Assembly (NCBI GenBank): GCA_934675795.1
Contig: CAKURW010000034.1
Span: 1-19,362 of the forward strand
Origin: an uncultured Collinsella sp.
Lineage (GTDB): Bacteria > Actinomycetota > Coriobacteriia > Coriobacteriales > Coriobacteriaceae
Length of the DNA: 19,362 nucleotides
Direction: 5' to 3'
In this document: positions 1 through 6,757 of the stretch, piece by piece
Layout: each line of letters begins with the position of its first letter
How positions within the stretch are numbered: position 1 is the stretch's first letter
Position numbers and translations under genes: made by a program
Notes under the pieces: generated by a model
Told to the model about the DNA's origin: nothing
Seen by the model: only the letters and a program-made list of their open reading frames with translations
Databases searched by the model: none

Positions 1-420
1 CTGCCGGCGTTTCGCCTGCGCATTGTGACCAATTCGCTTTCGGTGTTTAACCTGCTCGAGGCGCGCGAAGACTGCGAACTGTGCCTGGTGGGCGGCGTGT
101 ACCGCCGCCGCACCGCCGCCTTTGTGGGCCCTACGGCCGAGGACACCTTGCGCGCACTGGGGATCGACGCAGCCTTTATCGGCGCAAACGGCATTCTGGA
201 CGGCGACGTGTCCACATCCAACATGGAAGAGGGCCGCATCCAGCAGCTCGCCTTTAGCAAGGCCGACTCGCGCTATCTGATCGCCGACTCCAGCAAGATC
301 GGCAAGCGCGACTTCTACACCTTCTGCCGCTTGGACAGCCTGGACGCCGTGGTGTGCGAGCCGGGCATCGCCGCCGAAGATCGTGCCGCCATCGAGGAGC
401 ATACGCAGGTCATCTGCTAG
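1..420 (+). CDS. DeoR-family transcriptional regulator, C-terminal sensor domain (5' end outside window)
   Basis: The reading frame is open from base 1, so the gene starts upstream of the window and its N-terminal winged helix-turn-helix is not seen. What is visible is the effector-binding half of a DeoR/GlpR-type regulator. It has the IVTNSL strand that opens the sensor fold, then FIGANGILDGDVST (the family's F-x-G-A-x-G loop), and a late YLIADSSKIGKRDF segment. These domains bind phosphorylated sugar intermediates, but the ligand cannot be read here. It ends in TAG and is followed by about 120 bp with only a weak hairpin (453-469), then repeat array 1. Codon use is GC-rich, unlike the GntR cassette that follows. 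A closely related broken copy lies at 4779-5064. Confidence 0.85.
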   Translation: MPAFRLRIVTNSLSVFNLLEAREDCELCLVGGVYRRRTAAFVGPTAEDTLRALGIDAAFIGANGILDGDVSTSNMEEGRIQQLAFSKADSRYLIADSSKIGKRDFYTFCRLDSLDAVVCEPGIAAEDRAAIEEHTQVIC

Positions 421-539
421 CTAAAGCTACGGGATTGCCAACAGGCGATGCGGGAGGACTTTTACCTCCTGTCATTGTGGAAACCAGCGCGTCAGCGCTA
501 CGCGATATGACGCGCAAATGAGGACTCCACTATCAAATT

Positions 540-837
540 GTCTCAACCTGTGATATCTAGGCGGCCAAAAGCGAGTCAGATGTTACAGATCGAGATTTTT
601 GGCTCGGCCTATTCCGTTTGTCTCGATCTGTAACAGCTAGGACCGAAAAATTCAGCTAGTTGTTACAGATTGAGATTGAGAGGATTGACCTGTGCATTCA
701 TCTCAATCTGTAACATCTAGACGTCCAAAACCGGTCTTAGTGTTACAGATTGAGACAATTCGGCGTGGTCTACCTTGTTTGTCTCGATCTGTAACGGTTA
801 GGACTTAAAAACTCGGCTACGTGTTACAGATCGAGAC
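540..837. repeat. Array 1: four 57-bp imperfect palindromes, period 80 bp
   Basis: Units lie at 540-596, 620-676, 700-756 and 781-837. Each has a left arm close to GTCTCGATCTGTAAC and a right arm close to GTTACAGATCGAGAC, around a loop of about 27 bp with a central AAAA. The fourth unit has perfect 15-bp arms; the first has a decayed left arm. Spacers are 23-24 bp. The array fills the gap between the DeoR gene and the convergent GntR gene, ending 15 bp before the latter's stop codon. No open frame or Rho-independent terminator with a clear T-tract was found in 421-852 apart from these palindromes. Confidence 0.9.
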
Positions 838-852
838 AAAAGAAAAAGAACA

Positions 853-1572
853 TTAGGACTTGAAAATAAAGTTTTGATAAGGGATTCTCCCAGTTAAGAC
901 GGTGCGGCAGACAATTGAGATTAGTTTGCCTCCGGAGTCGTAAGCATAATGAGTCAGTTCGATGACCGGAAGTTTTGCAACACCATAATTACTGGCTTCG
1001 GAATCGCTAAGCTGACGTGCTCTATAGCTTTCCCTAACAGATTGGATAGACTTGGACAAGTCGTCCATGATTCTGCTAAATGCCTGAAAATCTAACTGGT
1101 TATTCGGAACGCGCGACTTTGAAAAGAAGAACGTATCAGCGCCTATGAAGCTGCCTTCAAGTTCGTAGGTCAATTCAAGACGCTGAATTTCATCGCGACT
1201 TTGACATCCAAATTGTTGGAGCATCATTACGGAAATTGGACGACCTGATGTGAGGCCGCCGAAATGTTTGGTAATGGCATCTGGATCAACGCCATCGCAA
1301 TGGCTTGCAAAGTCAAAGTCTAAAAGTGAATTGAGCTCGCTAACGCGTTTCGGTGCAACAAACGACCCCTTACCTTGGATTCGATAGATACTTCCACGAC
1401 GCTCCAGCTCACTCATGGCAAGTCGGACGGTTGTTCTGCTTACGGCGTATTCGTCGCAGAGTTCCATTTCTGTTGGAAGTTTATCGTCTGCTTGATATTC
1501 ATCGACGATCTGCTTGAGCAGCGCGTCGGTGAGCTGTAAATAGAGTGGCCGTTTTTCGTGTGTATCGAGCAT
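853..1572 (-). CDS. GntR-family (HutC/UTRA type) transcriptional regulator
   Basis: The N-terminal winged helix-turn-helix covers about the first 75 residues, with the typical [14 protein letters not shown] opening, the [21 protein letters not shown] recognition region and a GKGSFV wing. It is followed by a UTRA-like ligand domain of about 140 residues, the arrangement of the HutC branch, which usually senses a phosphorylated sugar or similar metabolite. Start: an ATG at 1572 is preceded by GAGG with a 5-nt spacer, and an in-frame ATG at 1590 (six residues longer) has a weaker AGG, so I prefer 1572. It lies 70 bp downstream of the TIM-barrel gene on the same strand, so they probably form one operon, divergent from EIICB #1. 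It is the likely local regulator of that cassette. Base composition is AT-richer than the LacI genes. Confidence 0.88.
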   Translation of the reverse strand: MLDTHEKRPLYLQLTDALLKQIVDEYQADDKLPTEMELCDEYAVSRTTVRLAMSELERRGSIYRIQGKGSFVAPKRVSELNSLLDFDFASHCDGVDPDAITKHFGGLTSGRPISVMMLQQFGCQSRDEIQRLELTYELEGSFIGADTFFFSKSRVPNNQLDFQAFSRIMDDLSKSIQSVRESYRARQLSDSEASNYGVAKLPVIELTHYAYDSGGKLISIVCRTVLTGRIPYQNFIFKS

Positions 1573-1644
1573 TAGAGCCTCAGTTTGCATGTTGGTTATA
1601 CCTGATGGTTGCCTCAGTCGGGATGTAACGTGGGCAAGGTAACC

Positions 1645-2565
1645 TTAACGTATCACAGAGCGGCTCAGCATGATGATCTGATGCCTGTATCCACGAAGGG
1701 CCTGTCCGAGCGTGAAGATATTCTGGGGCAGGCAAATACCGTTCATGGAGTCCCCGATATGTTGGAGGTCAGCGCCGGCTGCTTTTGCTGCAAGGCCTAT
1801 TTTCTTAATGGTCTCGCTGTCGCAAGAGTCTTGACTCGTCCCGTTCGCCGCCATGACGAGAACCTTCTCTTCAATTGACTTGCCTACGTTGTAGGATCGT
1901 ACAAAGTCTACGATGGCGCGCAGGTCTGCTTCTTGGAAGCAGGGGACGGTGTAGGGGGCTGGCACGAGAAGGATATCGACACCGAGGTCAACAAACTCGC
2001 GCGCTATTTCGAGCGTCATGACAGGTTCCGCAACGCCTGCTCCATGCATTTTTCCGGCTATGATCAGGCCATTGAAATGCTCTTTGGAGAGTTTGATTGA
2101 ATGGGCGATCGCATCGTTGGAGACGCCAGTTCCAGGGTTGCCCGTCAGGCAGATAAAATCAAATCCGAGTTCGTTAGCCTTTTCTAAGGTCTTGGGAGAG
2201 ACGCGACGACCCATGGGGATTTCCGTACGGGATTCAGACATCTCTGCCTCGTTATCAACTGGCTCCAGATTGACGCCAATCGGCCTTCCGCATGCTCGCT
2301 TCACCCAAGTGACCGGGTTTTCATTGAGATCATCTGGAATACCGGCAATAACTGGATCGAACACATCGAACGCGTTAAACAGAAGCAGGTCGGCACCTGC
2401 GGCACGTTCGATTTCTGCATTAGTAACGCCGCTGAGAAATTGGGAAGAGGGTACGTTTTCCGCCATGATGGTACGTCCCTCGGAGGCCAGAATTGCCTGC
2501 TTTAGATCCATGGGTGACGTGGCGGCAAAATCGGATGCGGACATGTTCAGTAATCGTTTGGGCAT
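1645..2565 (-). CDS. TIM-barrel-like protein of unknown function (DUF7916-type) linked to a PTS
   Basis: This 306-residue protein has no signal peptide or membrane segments. Alternating beta-alpha character and segments such as EGRTIMAENV, GADLLLFNAFDVF, GRPIGVNLEPV, FICLTGNPGTGV, GLIIAGKMHGAG and DILLVPAPYTVP suggest a (beta/alpha)8 barrel. I recognise it as a family often found beside PTS operons and labelled DUF7916, or labelled loosely as a haloacid dehalogenase or PEP phosphonomutase. That assignment is from memory. No HAD motif is present, so I reject the hydrolase label. The start at 2565 has a good AGGAAG site with a 5-nt spacer. It is first gene of the minus-strand operon with gntR and shares its promoter region with EIICB #1. 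It may act on an intermediate derived from that transporter's substrate, since no glycosidase is present in this cassette. Confidence 0.72.
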   Translation of the reverse strand: MPKRLLNMSASDFAATSPMDLKQAILASEGRTIMAENVPSSQFLSGVTNAEIERAAGADLLLFNAFDVFDPVIAGIPDDLNENPVTWVKRACGRPIGVNLEPVDNEAEMSESRTEIPMGRRVSPKTLEKANELGFDFICLTGNPGTGVSNDAIAHSIKLSKEHFNGLIIAGKMHGAGVAEPVMTLEIAREFVDLGVDILLVPAPYTVPCFQEADLRAIVDFVRSYNVGKSIEEKVLVMAANGTSQDSCDSETIKKIGLAAKAAGADLQHIGDSMNGICLPQNIFTLGQALRGYRHQIIMLSRSVIR

Positions 2566-2596
2566 TGTTACTTCCTTTGACTAGAACGACAGGCTT

Positions 2597-2629
2597 GTGA
2601 CATCGTCACTAATATTGTTACAACAATAT
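2597..2629. promoter_or_regulatory. Two palindromes in the leader of the TIM-barrel/gntR operon
   Basis: GTGACATCGTCAC (2597-2609) has 5-bp arms around 3 bp. ATATTGTTACAACAATAT (2612-2629) has perfect 8-bp arms around 2 bp. Both lie between the predicted promoter (2639-2666, minus strand) and the start codon at 2565, a usual position for a repressor operator. The second is a plausible site for the neighbouring GntR protein. That pairing is inferred from position only. Confidence 0.45.
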
Positions 2630-2638
2630 ATTAAATAT

Positions 2639-2666
2639 GTTATATCCAATCGGTGAACGGTTGCAA
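2639..2666 (-). promoter_or_regulatory. Predicted promoter of the TIM-barrel/gntR operon with an operator in its spacer
   Basis: On the minus strand TTGCAA (2661-2666) and TATAAC (2639-2644) are separated by 16 bp, close to the sigma-70 consensus. The spacer holds most of ACCGTTCACCGA (2650-2661), which recurs in exact inverted orientation at 2727-2738. A protein bound there would cover the promoter. Confidence 0.5.
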
Positions 2667-2738
2667 ACTTATTGTACTGCTCAGGGAAAATAGTCTTTAG
2701 CTGGGAAAACCTTATAGTAATCAGCTACCGTTCACCGA
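2650..2738. promoter_or_regulatory. Inverted pair of TCGGTGAACGGT sites between divergent genes
   Basis: TCGGTGAACGGT at 2650-2661 and its exact reverse complement ACCGTTCACCGA at 2727-2738 lie about 77 bp apart centre to centre, one inside each side of the divergent control region. Each contains a short direct repeat CGGT-nnn-CGGT. Related copies occur upstream of both LacI genes (10225-10236, 15310-15322 and 15331-15342), which suggests one regulator acting on all these loci. Confidence 0.5.
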
Positions 2739-2754
2739 ATAAGTATTTGAATTC

Positions 2755-2783
2755 TTGACATATCGACAAAGCGGAAAAAGAAT
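2755..2783 (+). promoter_or_regulatory. Candidate promoter of EIICB #1
   Basis: A perfect TTGACA (2755-2760) is followed after 17 bp by AAGAAT (2778-2783, 4 of 6 matches to the -10 consensus). It lies just downstream of the ACCGTTCACCGA site. The leader that follows holds a hairpin at 2831-2852 (9-bp arms with one G-U pair, 4-nt loop) and is about 140 nt long. The -10 is weak, so this is tentative. Confidence 0.35.
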
Positions 2784-2921
2784 TGGTTATGACAAATCGC
2801 GCAAATGATATTACATTTCGCACAAGAACGTATTCACTTACATAAGTGGATACAAACGGGGACGACGACGGTTGAGTCCGGATAAATCGTTACGTGCCCG
2901 GGAATCATGAAAGGATGTGTT

Positions 2922-4616
2922 ATGGACGCTATCGTCAAATTCCTTGAAAAACACCAGCCCCTCTTCGACAAAATCTCGAGGAACATTTATCTGGTGGCGA
3001 TCAAGGATGGCTTTCTCTCGAATATGCCAATTGTGCTGTTCTCGAGCCTGTTCCTTCTTCTTTCGACGCTCCCTGCCTATGTAGGCATCACGCTTCCGTC
3101 TGAGGTGCTGGATTTCTTCAATAAAATCTATGCATATACCATGGGACTTCTTGGCATTATGGTGGCCGGCACCACGGCGAGCTCACTTGCCATGTCGATG
3201 AACCGTCGCATGCCTTCGGGTAAATCTCTCAACCCCACCTCGTGCATGGTTTGTGCCATGTGCGGCATGCTCTTGCTATCGGTGACGAACGATGTTGTCT
3301 CGATTGGCGGAGCAGATACATCTGTTTTTGAAACCGGCTATATGGGAACCAAGGGTTTTCTCGCTGCGTTCGTAGCCGCATTCTTGACCGTTAATATCTA
3401 TAAGGTGTGCATTAGCCATAATGTGACGATCAAGCTCCCCAAAGAGGTCCCTGGCTCTATTGCGCAGAGTTTTCGCGATATCTTTGCATTTGGGTTTTCG
3501 ATCCTTGCGTGCGCTTTTATCGATCTTGCGAGCCGCAAGCTGCTTGCTGTGCCGTTCGCCAATTTGGTATCTGCTCTCATCTCGCCGCTGTTCTCCGCGG
3601 TTGACACCTATCCTGGCATGGCGCTTATCGAAGGCGCGGTCGCACTTTTCCAATTTATGGGTATCCACGGTGCTTCGGTTGTCATGAGTCCGATCAATGC
3701 TGCGCTCTACGGCAATACCGTTACCAATCTTGAGGTTTTCCAAGCAGGTGGACACCCGTCAATTGCTCTCACGCAGGACTTTACAAGCTTCATCGGCGGT
3801 CTGGGCGGTTCTGGCTGCACGTTCATCGTTCCTATTATCCTGATCATGTTTATGCGCTCCAAGCAGCTTAAAGCCATGGGCAAGGCATCGATCATCCCGG
3901 TGATTTTTGGAGTTAACGAGCCCGTTATCTTCGGTATGCCGATTGTTCTCAATCCCTATATGTTCGTGCCCTTCCTAGTGGCTCCTATGTTCAACGCCAT
4001 TATCGGTAAATTTTTCATTGACGTCATTGGAATGAACGCCCCCATGTATACCATGCCGTGGGCGCTTCCCGGCCCAATCGGTGCATTCCTCACCACGGGT
4101 CTCGATCTGCGTTCTCTCGTATTGATGGCAGTGCTGTTGGTCGTTGACTTTGTGATTTACTATCCGTTCTGCAAGGCGTATGACCATCAGCTTTGTTTGG
4201 AAGAGTCTGCAAAGGAGACTGCAGGAACCTCGGATGCAGATGCTATTGCCGCACAGGAAAATGTCGCAAAAGCTCTCGAGGCGGTAAAGGACAAGGCGGA
4301 GCAGATCCGCGTGCTTGTGCTTTGCCAGGGTGCCGGCACTTCGACTCTCTTGGCAAATGCTCTTCGCGAAGGCGCCGCTGCTAAGGGTATCGATCTGGTT
4401 TCTCAGTCCGGTGCGTACGGAAGCCACTATGATACGATGGATCAGTACAACGTGATTGTTCTGGCGCCCCAGGCACGCATGTACTATGACGCTATGAAGG
4501 CCGATACCGATCGCCTTGGAATTAAACTGCTCACCACAAGGGGCAAGGAGTATATCGACCTTACCAACGATCCCGAAGGTGCAATTGACTGGATCGTTCA
4601 GGAGCTGGCCAAATAG
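2922..4616 (+). CDS. PTS EIICB permease #1, lactose/cellobiose (LacE-like) family
   Basis: This 564-residue membrane protein imports a beta-disaccharide and phosphorylates it. The first ~425 residues are EIIC, with about ten hydrophobic segments, GIHGAS (His249) and GVNEPVIFG (Glu333). By motif position these match the His and Glu that contact sugar in structurally known ChbC-type EIIC domains. A linker of about 35 residues leads to EIIB, whose LVLCQGAGTS motif carries the phosphorylated Cys468. EIIB being C-terminal matches LacE rather than separate CelA/CelB. Start: I chose ATG 2922, because it has AAAGGA 6 nt upstream and gives MDAIVKFLEKHQP, the same N-terminus as EIICB #2. An in-frame ATG at 2907 is poorly supported. 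No EIIA or glycosidase adjoins it; the divergent partner is the TIM-barrel/gntR operon. The linker is shorter than in the other three permeases. Confidence 0.92.
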   Translation: MDAIVKFLEKHQPLFDKISRNIYLVAIKDGFLSNMPIVLFSSLFLLLSTLPAYVGITLPSEVLDFFNKIYAYTMGLLGIMVAGTTASSLAMSMNRRMPSGKSLNPTSCMVCAMCGMLLLSVTNDVVSIGGADTSVFETGYMGTKGFLAAFVAAFLTVNIYKVCISHNVTIKLPKEVPGSIAQSFRDIFAFGFSILACAFIDLASRKLLAVPFANLVSALISPLFSAVDTYPGMALIEGAVALFQFMGIHGASVVMSPINAALYGNTVTNLEVFQAGGHPSIALTQDFTSFIGGLGGSGCTFIVPIILIMFMRSKQLKAMGKASIIPVIFGVNEPVIFGMPIVLNPYMFVPFLVAPMFNAIIGKFFIDVIGMNAPMYTMPWALPGPIGAFLTTGLDLRSLVLMAVLLVVDFVIYYPFCKAYDHQLCLEESAKETAGTSDADAIAAQENVAKALEAVKDKAEQIRVLVLCQGAGTSTLLANALREGAAAKGIDLVSQSGAYGSHYDTMDQYNVIVLAPQARMYYDAMKADTDRLGIKLLTTRGKEYIDLTNDPEGAIDWIVQELAK

Positions 4617-4651
4617 TGGATGCACTCCGTCGTTGATTCGTCGGTGTATAG

Positions 4652-4690
4652 TACGGCCCTGCAGCTTATTGAGCTGCGGGGCCGTATTTC
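4652..4690 (+). terminator. Rho-independent terminator after EIICB #1
   Basis: TACGGCCCTGCAGCT (4652-4666) pairs with AGCTGCGGGGCCGTA (4672-4686), 15-nt arms with one mismatch and a 5-nt loop, followed by TTTCGTT. It begins 35 bp after the stop codon. The T-tract is short. Confidence 0.75.
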
Positions 4691-4778
4691 GTTGAGTATC
4701 TAATTGAGACAATGAGCGCAACCGTCGTGAGACCGCATTGGCGCTCTCCGAGTCACCGACAAGCTGACTTTCATCTAT

Positions 4779-5064
4779 GTGACCAATTCGCTTTCGGCCT
4801 TTAGCCTGCTCGAGGCGCGCGAGGATTGCGAGCTGTGCCTGGTGGGCGGCATGTACCGCCGCCGCACCGCCGCCTTTGTGGGGCCCACGGCCGAGGATAC
4901 CCTGCGCGCGCTGGGCATCGATGCGGCGTTTATCGGCGCCAACGGTATTCTGGACGGCGACGTGTCCACGTCCAACATGGACGAGGGCCGCATCCAGCAG
5001 CTCGCCTTTAGCAAGGTCGATACGCGCTATCTGATTGCCGACTCCAGCAGGATCGGCAGGCGAT
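4779..5064 (+). pseudogene. Broken DeoR-family regulator fragment, paralogue of the gene at 1-420
   Basis: From VTNSLSAFSLLEAREDCELC to SSRIGRR the translation matches the DeoR sensor domain at the window start with only about eight substitutions in ~95 residues. The nucleotide differences are largely at third positions. The match stops abruptly at both ends. Upstream the frame is closed by TGA at 4728-4730 with no room for the N-terminal DNA-binding domain. Downstream, after ~5061, the sequence becomes unrelated and includes nine consecutive C (5072-5080). I see no proper start or ribosome-binding site. It is best read as a gene remnant left by duplication or by a rearrangement that delivered the 430-4700 cassette. 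A short expressed peptide cannot be excluded. Confidence 0.75.
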
Positions 5065-5158
5065 ACATCTGCCCCCCCCCTGCCGGCGCGGGGGTACCGC
5101 TTTACAATGACGCGCAAATAACTTTGAGCAACAAGGATGAGGCTATTCTGAGATATGA

Positions 5159-6391
5159 CTAGACTCCGTATTTCGTCTTTATGTCCCTTGAGAATGAATC
5201 ATAGTCTTCATAGAGCCCCTCTTTGCTTTCATCCTCGGCGTGGTTTATACGTTCAAGGAGCTTATCCTTTGGAGCCTCTTTTGTTATTACGGCCTCGCTA
5301 TCGGGTATTGTGGATTGCAAGAATAGTTCTAGAGCATGGACGTCTTTGAGTATGTAGCCTGTCGAACGACCCGCTCCTGTTTTTTCGATTGCGCTGCAAC
5401 TAACAAGCTGACCGAGGGTTCGTTTAACGGTGACCTCGCTGATATCGGGGCAGTTGGATCGGATGTCGGATTTCTTAATGACGCCGGGTCTCTGTTGAAA
5501 TAGAACGGCGATGCGCGCTTGCTTCGACATGGGACGAGTGCTTGATTCAATTAAGGTACGCTGCTCGAGCTGTCGGTAGGCGGCCAGGGTTGTTCCGAGC
5601 ATGAAACGGATAAAGGGTACTTCGGTGTTTTGATTTTCATTCCATCCAGTGGAGCTTGCAGCGAGAGCGTTGTAGTAAAGCGCTTTGTTGTCTTCAATAA
5701 GTCGTTCGATGCTGATGTAACGCGCAACGTCGTATCCAGTCTTTTCGAGCAGCAGCGTTGTAAGGAGCCGGCTCATCCTGCCATTGCCATCGTTGAAGGG
5801 ATGAATGCTAACAAAATCGAAGATAAAGCGGAGCGATATAAGGAGGGGATCGCAAACTTGGCGAGATAAAGCATCGTTGAGGGACTGGCAGGCTTCTTTA
5901 ATAAGTCCCGGGGTTGCTAGGGCCGAAGGGGGCCTAAAGCGCACAAATCGATTTCCTTGATCGTCAATGGAGACGATTTCGTTATCGCTATCTTTCCAAT
6001 GGCCTCCATACGAGATTGCCGTGTGCGCCATGAGGTCACGATGCAACTGCAGAATGACCGATGGCGTTACGGGAATGGAATCGTGTTGCTCGTGAATAAG
6101 CGACAGCACATCTCGGTATCCAGCGATTTCTTCCTCTGCGCGGGAGCTTGGCTTGGCGGAATACGCCATGATCGCTTTGAGTCTTTTTTGGGTGGTAACA
6201 ATTCCTTCAAGTCCGTTGGAGGATCGGGTGCTTTGGATCTTAGCCTCCTCCATTAGGGACGATAGAAGCTCGGGTTTGACTTGACTCAGAACAAGCTGTC
6301 GGCCTTTATGCTCGCGTATCGAGAGAAGGAGGTTGGTGATTGGAGTTGCTTCGAGTTCCGCTGGGACTGTGGTGTAATCGAACTGGCGCAT
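5159..6391 (-). CDS. Fic-domain protein (predicted AMPylator) with N-terminal inhibitory motif and C-terminal winged helix
   Basis: The catalytic motif HPFNDGNGRMSR (residues 197-208) is complete, including the essential His197 and the phosphate-binding Gly/Arg residues. This predicts transfer of AMP (or another nucleotide-linked group) to a protein hydroxyl. Residues 58-63, SNGLEG, fit the autoinhibitory (S/T)xxxE(G/N) motif, whose Glu62 would block ATP gamma-phosphate; at the N-terminus this makes it a class II Fic. Residues ~288-350 look like a winged helix (SDIRSNCPDISEVTVKRTLG), so it may bind DNA. A charged tail of ~60 residues follows. The start at 6391 has GGAG 5 nt upstream, abutting the palindromic region at 6400-6474. 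The target is unknown, and no toxin-antitoxin partner gene adjoins it. It is a monocistronic gene in an AT-richer stretch. Confidence 0.9.
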   Translation of the reverse strand: MRQFDYTTVPAELEATPITNLLLSIREHKGRQLVLSQVKPELLSSLMEEAKIQSTRSSNGLEGIVTTQKRLKAIMAYSAKPSSRAEEEIAGYRDVLSLIHEQHDSIPVTPSVILQLHRDLMAHTAISYGGHWKDSDNEIVSIDDQGNRFVRFRPPSALATPGLIKEACQSLNDALSRQVCDPLLISLRFIFDFVSIHPFNDGNGRMSRLLTTLLLEKTGYDVARYISIERLIEDNKALYYNALAASSTGWNENQNTEVPFIRFMLGTTLAAYRQLEQRTLIESSTRPMSKQARIAVLFQQRPGVIKKSDIRSNCPDISEVTVKRTLGQLVSCSAIEKTGAGRSTGYILKDVHALELFLQSTIPDSEAVITKEAPKDKLLERINHAEDESKEGLYEDYDSFSRDIKTKYGV

Positions 6392-6399
6392 GCGGCTCC

Positions 6400-6474
6400 T
6401 TTCGGTATCACGAACATACTTTCGATATCATAATACCATTAAATGATACCGAAAGTATGTTCGTGATACCGAAA
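6400..6474 (-). promoter_or_regulatory. Long palindromic control region of fic with four TGATACCGAAA boxes
   Basis: Arms 6400-6431 and 6443-6474 are reverse complements over 32 bp with one mismatch, around an 11-bp centre. They contain four boxes: TTTCGGTATCA (6400-6410), TTTCGATATCA (6420-6430), TGATACCGAAA (6444-6454) and TGATACCGAAA (6464-6474). Boxes within each arm are exactly 20 bp apart, two helical turns. On the minus strand TATTAT or TATGAT (6427-6435) could be the fic -10. The proximal box runs into the fic ribosome-binding site. This fits repressor binding with autoregulation. If transcribed, the same sequence would fold into a stem touching the ribosome-binding site. Confidence 0.75.
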
Positions 6475-6528
6475 ACTAGAAACCATGCCTCATAACTGCT
6501 TGGATAGTTCGGATTTGACTATCTTATT

Positions 6529-6665
6529 GTCTTGATCTGTAACAGTTAGACGGTTAAAAGTGGGCTACGTGTTACAGATTTAGATATTTCTGCTCGGGCG
6601 TTCCGTTTATCTCGATTTGTAACAACTAGGGCCGAAATACTCGGCTAGATGTTACAAATCGAGAC
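6529..6665. repeat. Array 2: two 57-bp palindromes, period 80 bp
   Basis: Units at 6529-6585 and 6609-6665. The second unit has GATTTGTAAC in the left arm and GTTACAAATC in the right, a paired C-to-T and G-to-A change relative to the consensus, so pairing is kept. The array sits between the fic control region and the terminator of GH1 #1, and is the only one of the four not between convergent genes. Confidence 0.88.
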
Positions 6666-6692
6666 AAACGGCCTGTTCGGGCCGCTCAAAAC

Positions 6693-6735
6693 AAAAAGGC
6701 CGCATGCGAACCCGTGGAGGGATTCGCATGCGGCC
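6693..6735 (-). terminator. Terminator of the EIICB #2 - GH1 #1 operon
   Basis: GGCCGCATGCGAA (6698-6710) and TTCGCATGCGGCC (6723-6735) form a perfect 13-bp stem with a 12-nt loop. Reading on the minus strand it is followed by five U (AAAAA at 6693-6697 on the plus strand). It lies 22 bp past the GH1 stop. Confidence 0.88.
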
Positions 6736-6757
6736 GACAGGGGGTATGCGGCGGAAA

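Noticed and set aside
540..837. CRISPR array
   Set aside because: Period of 80 bp and spacers of about 24 bp that themselves recur between arrays, with repeats being long degenerate palindromes. No cas gene is present.
1645..2565. Haloacid dehalogenase-like hydrolase label for the barrel protein
   Set aside because: No DxDx(T/V) motif or other HAD signature is present in the sequence.
3975..5117. A 380-codon minus-strand frame across the end of EIICB #1 and the DeoR remnant
   Set aside because: It spans a clear plus-strand gene end, a terminator and a pseudogene, and its translation is not protein-like.
507..5119. Shared 13-mer ATGACGCGCAAAT at 507-519 and 5107-5119 as a target-site duplication or att site
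   Set aside because: A matching pair of 13-mers is expected by chance in a window this size, and the flanks do not align.
4779..5162. A complete 127-residue DeoR-like protein
   Set aside because: It lacks the DNA-binding domain, has no ribosome-binding site at its GTG and ends in unrelated sequence after a C9 tract.
5159..6391. Fic/antitoxin pair
   Set aside because: No small partner gene adjoins it. The inhibitory motif is inside the protein itself, as in class II Fic proteins.
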